Assembly (NCBI GenBank): GCA_964518635.1 | Contig: CAZFGK010000048.1 | Coordinates: forward strand, 1-8,225 | DNA: 8,225 nt | Source: CAZFGK01 sp964518635 | GTDB lineage: Bacteria > Zixibacteria > MSB-5A5 > GN15 > FEB-12 | Reading direction: 5' to 3' | In this document: in pieces, positions 1 through 3,872 of the stretch | How the letters are laid out: every line of letters starts with the position of its first letter | Numbering within the stretch: the stretch's first letter is position 1 | Made by a program: the position numbers and the translations under genes | The notes under the pieces: generated by a model | The model's input: the letters and a program-made list of their open reading frames with translations, nothing else | Database searches by the model: none | Told to the model about the DNA's origin: nothing

Positions 1-55
1 CTATGTGTAACGCATCTCCTGACACACCCTGTAACACATCTCTTGACACTGTACA
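1..55. mobile_element. tandem 19-base repeats, possible insertion-sequence end
   Basis: Two near-identical 19-base units, GTAACGCATCTCCTGACAC at 7-25 and GTAACACATCTCTTGACAC at 31-49, differ at two positions and repeat with a 24-base period. The block ends in TGTACA at 50-55, after which the repetition stops. Terminal arrays of this kind, with a TGT...ACA boundary, resemble the outer ends of IS481-family transposable elements as I remember them. On that reading the body of the element lies to the left, outside the window, and 55 or so is its right edge. No transposase coding is visible here. A tandem regulatory site or a plain minisatellite is also possible. Confidence 0.35.
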
Positions 56-85
56 TTGGTTTCCAAGCCGCCGTCTTGTTTGTAG

Positions 86-107
86 CGCGGGTCAGTTTCG
101 GCCCGCG
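86..107. repeat. GC-rich hairpin, possible divergent GTAGGG-family unit
   Basis: CGCGGGTC (86-93) pairs with GGCCCGCG (100-107) over eight pairs, one of them G-T, around the loop AGTTTC. It is preceded by TTGTAGC at 79-85, which resembles the CTTGTAGGG start of the repeat units further along. Membership of that family is an inference from the shared leader and hairpin position; the stem sequence itself differs. There is no T-run, so it is not a convincing terminator. Confidence 0.4.
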
Positions 108-118
108 TCTTCGATTCT

Positions 119-208
119 CCGTAGGGTGGTGTCCTTCTGAGGACCTGCCTCCTATTCTTCTTACGTCGATGGAAAAGAGCAGGTCCCAAGAGGGACGCTG
201 CCCTACGG
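119..208. repeat. inverted pair of GTAGGG-type palindromic units (REPIN-like)
   Basis: The arm at 119-151 begins CCGTAGGG, and the arm at 176-208 ends CCCTACGG as its inverted copy. About 24 bases separate them. Each 33-base arm also folds on itself: GTCCT/AGGAC around TCTG in the left arm, GTCCC/GGGAC around TCTT in the right arm read inverted. The two self-hairpins differ by a compensatory change (T-A versus C-G). Four other differences between the arms keep T-G or G-T wobble pairing in the long hairpin of the plus strand. This layout, two hairpin-bearing units head to head with a short spacer, is that of REPIN/BIME elements. No gene is encoded. Confidence 0.7.
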
Positions 209-221
209 AAAAATTCAAAGA

Positions 222-253
222 GGCCGGTTCGGAAGCCGGACCGTCCCTACAAG
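222..253 (-). repeat. single GTAGGG-family palindromic unit
   Basis: Read on the minus strand, this 32-base unit starts CTTGTAGGG and carries the stem CGGT..CGG, loop CTT, then CCG..ACCG. It matches the left arm of the element at 3697-3786 at all but two of 32 positions (10 and 30 of the unit). It follows the inverted pair at 119-208 by 13 bases, so the three units form a small mosaic cluster. No partner unit lies to its right; the next repeat, from 266, belongs to a different family. Confidence 0.65.
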
Positions 254-265
254 AAAACAACCCCT

Positions 266-360
266 CTTGTCACCCTGAGCCTGTCGAAGGGGGGCATCTT
301 GATTTCCATTACAAGGTAGACGTCTAGATTCGATCCGCCTCGGTGGATCAGCATGACAAG
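266..360. repeat. 95-base composite palindromic element with 7-base terminal inverted repeats
   Basis: The element is bounded by CTTGTCA (266-272) and TGACAAG (354-360), perfect inverted repeats. Just inside the left end is CCCTGAGCCTGTCGAAGGG (273-291), a palindrome type scattered through many bacterial genomes, often mistranslated as 'CHPEPVEG'. Just inside the right end is a different hairpin, GATCCGCC (332-339) against GGTGGATC (342-349). Read inward, both ends share CTTGTCA, two variable bases, then CTGA, so they look like diverged versions of one unit in inverted orientation. The middle (about 295-330) has no repeat I can see. The open frame across it is a shadow, not a gene. Confidence 0.6.
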
Positions 361-389
361 TGGTGGCCCACCCTTATGGTGGGCCACCA
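361..389. repeat. perfect 12-base-pair hairpin abutting the composite element
   Basis: TGGTGGCCCACC (361-372) and GGTGGGCCACCA (378-389) are exact inverted copies around the loop CTTAT. It begins on the base after the 266-360 element ends. A T-rich but interrupted stretch (GACATTTTCTTC) follows, so it might act as a weak transcription barrier. The TGGTGGCCCA start is shared with the hairpin repeats near 3823-3850 and 8135-8159, which suggests a related repeat family. From 390 to 429 the sequence is pyrimidine-rich, with nothing further that I recognise. Confidence 0.65.
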
Positions 390-429
390 GACATTTTCTT
401 CATCCTTCCTGCCCCCATCATCCCCTCTG

Positions 430-458
430 TTGACTCCCCTCCGGTTTGGACGCATCTT
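430..458 (+). promoter_or_regulatory. candidate sigma-70 promoter for tRNA-Lys(TTT)
   Basis: TTGACT (430-435, five of six consensus bases) is followed 17 bases later by CATCTT (453-458, only three of six). A C-rich discriminator comes next, with the tRNA starting at 486. The spacing and the parallel with the promoter before the second tRNA support it; the weak -10 box counts against it. Confidence 0.35.
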
Positions 459-485
459 CGCCCCCTTCGAGGTCTTCCCCGAGAT

Positions 486-557
486 GGGGGTGTAGCTCAG
501 TGGTAGAGCATCTGACTTTTAATCAGGTGGTCGAGGGTTCGACCCCCTCCACCCTCA
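486..557 (+). tRNA. tRNA-Lys (anticodon TTT)
   Basis: A full cloverleaf can be drawn. The acceptor stem GGGGGTG pairs with CACCCTC (550-556, one G-T pair). The D arm is GCTC/GAGC. The anticodon stem TCTGA/TCAGG encloses the loop CTTTTAA with anticodon TTT at 518-520. The T arm is GAGGG/CCCTC around TTCGACC. The discriminator base is A557. The CCA end is not encoded, so it must be added after transcription. The anticodon reads AAA and, by wobble, AAG lysine codons. A second lysine tRNA with anticodon CTT lies 213 bases downstream. No terminator with a T-run follows directly. Confidence 0.97.
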
Positions 558-672
558 TAGACTTTGTCTGCCCGGTCATCAGCAGAATTTCTGCGTTCCC
601 GAATCGGAGATTCCCCTTAGAAGGGGCGCACAAGGCAGTTCAGGGGGATTTCTCGAATTTGCTGTCGCGGGC

Positions 673-701
673 TTGGCAGATGCACAGGCGCGACATATAC
701 T
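673..701 (+). promoter_or_regulatory. candidate sigma-70 promoter for tRNA-Lys(CTT)
   Basis: TTGGCA (673-678) and TATACT (696-701) each match five of six consensus bases and are separated by exactly 17 bases. A run of seven C follows immediately. A GC-rich discriminator is typical of stable-RNA promoters under stringent control, so growth-rate regulation is a reasonable inference. The predicted start near 708 gives a leader of about 60 bases before the tRNA. The remainder of the spacer between the two tRNAs (558-672) shows nothing I recognise. Confidence 0.55.
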
Positions 702-770
702 CCCCCCCTCGTAACTTCCTCTTCCGATACCAGCGGCGAAGGCCACGGAAGAAAGCGGTTTTTTCAAACT

Positions 771-843
771 GCGCCATTAGCTCAGCTGGTAGAGCAGCTG
801 ACTCTTAATCAGTAGGTCCGGGGTTCGAATCCCTGATGGCGCA
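771..843 (+). tRNA. tRNA-Lys (anticodon CTT)
   Basis: The cloverleaf is complete. The acceptor stem GCGCCAT pairs perfectly with ATGGCGC (836-842). The D arm is GCTC/GAGC. The anticodon stem GCTGA/TCAGT encloses CTCTTAA with anticodon CTT at 804-806. The T arm is CGGGG/CCCTG around TTCGAAT. The discriminator is A843. CCA is not encoded. The anticodon reads AAG only, complementing the TTT tRNA upstream. Six T residues follow almost directly (846-851), which may help end transcription. Confidence 0.97.
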
Positions 844-895
844 TGTTTTTTCACTTTGTTCGGGTTGCAGCGGCGCAAGAGGACAGATCGGCAAG

Positions 896-1168
896 ATGAC
901 CTCCGAAAAATGGAAACGCTTCTTCAGGCAAAAGGGATGGCTGGACGGAAACAGATTTCGTCAGCCGGATGGAGTCCTTTTGTTTGCCCGTTTTCGCTCG
1001 GATGGAAATGACCTCTGCGAATTCGCAGTCACTGATCTTGAGATTGTCAGCGAGGATGTCGTCAAAGTCGATCTGACGCCGTACGGATTCCCGGCATCAT
1101 CTGATAAGCGATATTACCTCTGGGATGATCTTCTCTATGTCCGGAATTACCGCTCCGGAAGTGAATAG
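896..1168 (+). CDS. small orphan protein, unknown function
   Basis: This encodes 90 residues if started at the ATG at 896. An in-frame ATG at 836 lies inside the tRNA-Lys(CTT) acceptor stem and is rejected as a start. The protein is soluble, basic at the N-terminus (TSEKWKRFFRQKGW) and acidic with alternating hydrophobics later, ending in YYLWDDLLYVRNYRSGSE. No signal peptide, membrane segment or known motif is visible. AGAGGA sits about 12 bases before the ATG, a weak and distant ribosome site. The aromatic-rich, low-alanine composition looks more like a real protein than a shadow frame, and no competing frame exists. I do not recognise a family. It may be a genuine small gene or a remnant next to the tRNA. 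Confidence 0.45.
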   Translation: MTSEKWKRFFRQKGWLDGNRFRQPDGVLLFARFRSDGNDLCEFAVTDLEIVSEDVVKVDLTPYGFPASSDKRYYLWDDLLYVRNYRSGSE

Positions 1169-1271
1169 TCCTCTCAGAATCTCGTTCGCTTCACTCTGAC
1201 AATTTCGCCCAAAACCGCTCAAAACTCCGGCTCAGTATTCGATTCTCTGCCGCCGATATTACCGAATACCC

Positions 1272-1784
1272 ATGGTCTATCGAATTCGTGTCCCCGGCGG
1301 GCTTCTTGTCTTCAGTTGGAATAACGGTCGCCTCTTTGTTGAGGCAAGGACCGCTGATGAGGCATTGTCCCGTGCGCGGGAGCTTTTTGAGCCGATGCGG
1401 GAGGTCACCCTCGCGCAACTCTCCCGTGATCAGTTTCTGATCGAGTTCAAAGTCGAGCATGATTATCGCCCGTCGCTTCTCAAGAACATCGACCGAACCG
1501 TCCGGACTATTGTCAATTTTGGATTCTATAAAAACGCCCGATTCATCGACCGCTACTCCCTCGCCTGCATTCGCCGCCTTAGCGGGAAACCGCAATGGCT
1601 GGAGATTGCGGATATTCGGGAGGAGGCCCACGAGCTTCGCAAAGCGGCCATCGCCGCTGGGGAAGTGGTCGGGATTGAATCGTTCCGCGACTGGGACTGC
1701 TGCATCGCCAACTGGGTCGAGATGAATCTGAAAGAGGGGCACCGAAGTCGGAGTATTCGGATTCCGAAGCAGACTGTCGGGTGA
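1272..1784 (+). CDS. hypothetical protein, 170 residues
   Basis: The family is not recognised. The N-terminal third reads like a beta-rich segment (VYRIRVPGGLLVFSWNNGRLFVEAR), followed by charged helices (TADEALSRARELFEPMREV; IREEAHELRKAAIAAGEV) and a C-terminal RDWDCCIANWVEMNL stretch with two adjacent cysteines. No signal peptide or membrane helix is visible, so it is probably cytoplasmic. ATG 1272 is the first start codon after the in-frame stop at 1197. No Shine-Dalgarno sequence precedes it, which leaves the start uncertain. A 219-residue frame on the opposite strand (1191-1850) covers it; I prefer the plus frame for its balanced composition and plausible helix patterns. The gene lies 103 bases after the small orphan protein and 86 bases before the secreted dockerin protein. 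Confidence 0.6.
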   Translation: MVYRIRVPGGLLVFSWNNGRLFVEARTADEALSRARELFEPMREVTLAQLSRDQFLIEFKVEHDYRPSLLKNIDRTVRTIVNFGFYKNARFIDRYSLACIRRLSGKPQWLEIADIREEAHELRKAAIAAGEVVGIESFRDWDCCIANWVEMNLKEGHRSRSIRIPKQTVG

Positions 1785-1860
1785 GGGAGTGAGACTGAAA
1801 CGAGCCAATCGAATGACTTGCAAAGAATGGTCGTTACTATTCGTGGACAAATCCCTTGTT

Positions 1861-1864
1861 GAGG
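1861..1864 (+). promoter_or_regulatory. ribosome binding site that sets the dockerin protein start
   Basis: GAGG at 1861-1864 lies six bases before TTG 1871. The earlier in-frame TTG at 1856 would place this site inside the coding region, and GTG 1880 has only GGAA very close by. The TTG 1871 start also gives a compact signal peptide, so it is preferred. Confidence 0.5.
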
Positions 1865-1870
1865 TTATCT

Positions 1871-2860
1871 TTGGAAATCGTGAATAGACGCTGCTGTCGA
1901 ATCATCAATCTCTTTGCGTTGATTTCCATTCTCTCTTTTGCACCTATTCACTCCGCTTCAGCTTCTGACTCTGAGCCAACACGCACCAACATCATCCAGC
2001 AATCATCCAGTCAGGCGAATGAGATTTCCATCACTCCGGATGTTGCGCGAAGTGCGGGAACGGATCGAAACAGCTCGATCATCTGCTCCGGTAAATGGCA
2101 GGGGCCAAATGCTGGTTGGCTCACCAACTGGTACACTGGCAATGAACGATACGCAGTCTTCCAGGATCCACTCGCCACTGGCTGCGCCGGTGCCTATCCC
2201 TTCACCGTAACGGACATCATCTGGCGAGTTACCAATCAGACCGCGGCATCGCTCACTGTGCAAGTGCGTCCAACAGTCTACGCCGCCGCCGGAACGGTCG
2301 CATGTCCATTCCCGGGGAATGTAATCGAGAGTGGGCCGACGTATGGCGTGATTCTCCCACCATTCGTGACTGCATTAGTGACACTTCCGCTTGATACGCC
2401 AGTCTGTGTGACTGGCGCGTACTTCGCAGGAGTGGAATGCCCACAGTTTATCGGCTTGGGGAAACTGGGAATCAATGTCGATAGCTCGCAGGTCGTCCCG
2501 AAACGGAATTGCGCCTCGTACAATGATTTTCGTGGTGGCTGGGAAGATCTGATCGTCGCGAATAATTTCCCCGGCAATCTTTTCATCTGGTCACTTGGGC
2601 TCGACGCTGCATCCGGCAATTGCACGATTGTCGGGCCCTGTTGCAGCGGAATCACCGGCAATGTCGATTGCGATCTGAATGAATCAGTCGATATCGCTGA
2701 TTTGACCGTGTTGGTCGATCATCTCTTTATCTCATTTGGAAATCTCTGTTGTCCGGATGAAGGGAATGTTGATACCGCACCCGGTGTCGATATCGCCGAT
2801 CTGACCTTGCTCGTCGATCATCTTTTTATTTCCTTCACGCCGCTGCCATCATGCCCGTAA
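1871..2860 (+). CDS. secreted protein with C-terminal type I dockerin-like repeats
   Basis: This encodes 329 residues from TTG 1871. A signal peptide is clear: a basic n-region (NRRCCR), the hydrophobic LFALISILSFAPI, then a small-residue cleavage region (HSASAS). The middle, roughly residues 70-255, is rich in aromatics and beta-type segments with scattered cysteines (GWLTNWYTGNERYAVF; NFPGNLFIWSLGLDA) and has no catalytic motif I know. The C-terminus has two dockerin-like EF-hand repeats. The first loop has D266, D268, N270, S272, D274 and D277 in calcium-ligand positions. The second repeats VDIADLT.LVDHLFIS but its loop is two residues shorter. Dockerins bind cohesin modules on partner proteins in cellulosomes; in other phyla the partners are mostly unknown. 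It is probably exported and anchored to, or assembled with, a cell-surface partner. A strong terminator follows. Confidence 0.8.
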   Translation: MEIVNRRCCRIINLFALISILSFAPIHSASASDSEPTRTNIIQQSSSQANEISITPDVARSAGTDRNSSIICSGKWQGPNAGWLTNWYTGNERYAVFQDPLATGCAGAYPFTVTDIIWRVTNQTAASLTVQVRPTVYAAAGTVACPFPGNVIESGPTYGVILPPFVTALVTLPLDTPVCVTGAYFAGVECPQFIGLGKLGINVDSSQVVPKRNCASYNDFRGGWEDLIVANNFPGNLFIWSLGLDAASGNCTIVGPCCSGITGNVDCDLNESVDIADLTVLVDHLFISFGNLCCPDEGNVDTAPGVDIADLTLLVDHLFISFTPLPSCP

Positions 2861-2906
2861 GAGTTCGCTGAAAGCCGAGATTTCTGATTGACCCCAAATG
2901 CAAATG

Positions 2907-2936
2907 AAACCGCCTCTCATTTAGGGGCGGTTTTTC
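2907..2936 (+). terminator. rho-independent terminator after the dockerin protein
   Basis: AAACCGCCTC (2907-2916) pairs with GGGGCGGTTT (2924-2933), with one T-G pair, around a seven-base loop. The run of T at 2931-2935 completes the classic form. It ends the plus-strand unit 47 bases after the stop codon and separates it from ferritin. Confidence 0.9.
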
Positions 2937-3054
2937 ATTCCCCCTTGCAGAATCTCACTCAATCCATCAATTTGACCCCCGTTCAGAGGAACCGGCAATT
3001 CGTGCCGATGTTCAAAGGCATAATGAAAGTGCATTCACTACAAAGGAGTAGTTC

Positions 3055-3555
3055 ATGATTTCCGATAAGATGACCGACCGGCTGAATCAGCAGGTCAATA
3101 ATGAATTCTACAATGCATGGTCCTACCTCGCCATGGCGTACTGGTTTGAATCGCAGGGACTCAAAGTCTTCGCAAAGTATTTCTTCAAGCAGTCAGATGA
3201 AGAGCGCGGTCATGGAATGAAAATCGCCCAATACATTCTCGATCAGGGGAAGGAAGTAAAACTCACCGCTACCCCTGCCCCGGAGACTGAATTCAAAAGC
3301 GCGAAGGATGCGATCAAGGGGTTTGTGCATCACGAAGAACGCACCACCAAGCAGGTGCATGAGATTGTCGCGATGGCAATGGCAGAAAATGATTACGCGA
3401 CCCGCAATTTTATCGACTGGAAAGTCGGCGAACAGGTGGAAGAGGTTGCATCAGCAAACGAAGTGCTGTCGATGGTCAAGATGGCCGACACACCGGGGCA
3501 GCTGTTCATGCTCGAGAATCGTTTGTGGATCATGATGGAGAACAAGAAGGACTGA
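3055..3555 (+). CDS. ftnA: ferritin, iron-storage ferroxidase
   Basis: This encodes 166 residues, the usual length for bacterial non-haem ferritin. It oxidises Fe(II) and stores the mineral in a 24-subunit cytoplasmic shell. All ferroxidase-centre residues stand at the E. coli FtnA positions: E17, E50, H53, E94, E126-Q127, E129 and E130, with E49 also present. No methionine occupies the bacterioferritin haem-ligand context, so this is FtnA-type rather than Bfr or Dps. The start is firm: AAAGGAG (3042-3048) lies six bases before the ATG. CATAAT at 3019-3024 might be a -10 box, but I see no good -35 and no convincing Fur site. It stands alone between two terminators and converges with pepF. I see nothing abnormal in it. 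Confidence 0.95.
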   Translation: MISDKMTDRLNQQVNNEFYNAWSYLAMAYWFESQGLKVFAKYFFKQSDEERGHGMKIAQYILDQGKEVKLTATPAPETEFKSAKDAIKGFVHHEERTTKQVHEIVAMAMAENDYATRNFIDWKVGEQVEEVASANEVLSMVKMADTPGQLFMLENRLWIMMENKKD

Positions 3556-3590
3556 TCGAGTCCTCGTTCTTTTCTTGAAAATAATGGAAG

Positions 3591-3622
3591 TGCCCTGTTG
3601 AATCGACAGGGCATTTTTTTTT
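3591..3622 (+). terminator. rho-independent terminator after ferritin
   Basis: TGCCCTGT (3591-3598) and ACAGGGCA (3606-3613) form a perfect eight-pair stem with loop TGAATCG, followed by nine T (3614-3622). It sits 35 bases after the ferritin stop. Confidence 0.95.
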
Positions 3623-3696
3623 GTCTCCGTGGTCTTGTCTGCGAGGTCTTGTATTCGGTGACCCAGGGCTCGAGACGGATTGCCCTTGGTTTTGGT

Positions 3697-3786
3697 CTTG
3701 TAGGGGCGGTCCGGCTTCCGAACCGACCTCTAAAAAACTTTCCTGGAATAGGATGGCAGGTTCCGAAGCGGGACCTGCCCTACAAG
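3697..3786. repeat. inverted pair of GTAGGG-family palindromic units (REPIN-like)
   Basis: The arms at 3697-3728 and 3755-3786 are inverted copies, 26 of 32 positions identical, bounded by CTTGTAGGG and CCCTACAAG with a 26-base AT-richer spacer. Each arm folds into its own hairpin with loop CTT. The six differences are not random: unit positions 17/23 change from G-C to C-G and 11/29 from C-G to A-T, both preserving pairing. Positions 10/30 change from a mismatch to C-G. The element lies in the convergent gap between ferritin and pepF, with the rest of that gap (3623-3696) holding only a weaker imperfect hairpin (3663-3669 against 3682-3689). No gene is encoded. Confidence 0.75.
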
Positions 3787-3822
3787 AATTGGAGCATGTT
3801 GATTCTTAGAATCACACCACCT

Positions 3823-3847
3823 CCCACCCGCAAGAGCGGATGGGCCA
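3823..3847 (-). repeat. TGGCCCA-type hairpin repeat, copy 1
   Basis: On the minus strand this reads TGGCCCATCCGC, loop TCTT, GCGGGTGGG, a nine-pair stem with one T-G pair. The same 25 bases recur at 8135-8159 on the plus strand with a single difference. It lies 25 bases beyond the pepF stop codon. With no T-run it is not a normal intrinsic terminator, though it could stabilise the 3' end of the pepF message. No better terminator is visible for pepF. Confidence 0.65.
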
Positions 3848-3872
3848 CCAAATACAATCCATGAGAAGGCAA

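Noticed and set aside
43..327. Plus-strand frame of 94 residues including 'CHPEPVEGG'
   Set aside because: It runs through the palindromic repeats. The CHPEPVEG string is the usual mistranslation of the CCCTGAGCCTGTCGAAGGG repeat.
361..389. Perfect hairpin read as a rho-independent terminator
   Set aside because: No uninterrupted T-run follows on either strand and no gene lies directly upstream, so it was called a repeat hairpin instead.
446..808. Plus-strand frame of 120 residues
   Set aside because: It spans both tRNA genes, and its last residues (CAISSAGRAADS) are translated tRNA sequence.
1191..1850. Minus-strand frame of 219 residues
   Set aside because: It starts with TTG without a ribosome site and has a Pro/Asn/Ser-rich low-order composition. 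It mirrors the more protein-like plus frame at 1272-1784.
3014..3036. Possible Fur-like operator before ferritin (AATG..CATT)
   Set aside because: The half-sites are only four bases and match the Fur consensus poorly, so this is no better than chance.
3631..3701. Three copies of GGTCTTGT after the ferritin terminator
   Set aside because: They are short, with uneven spacing (14 and 49 bases), and the last belongs to the GTAGGG element's edge. They do not form a CRISPR or a regular tandem array.
3598..3864. Plus-strand frame of 88 residues after ferritin
   Set aside because: It begins inside the ferritin terminator and is made of intergenic repeats, with no ribosome site.
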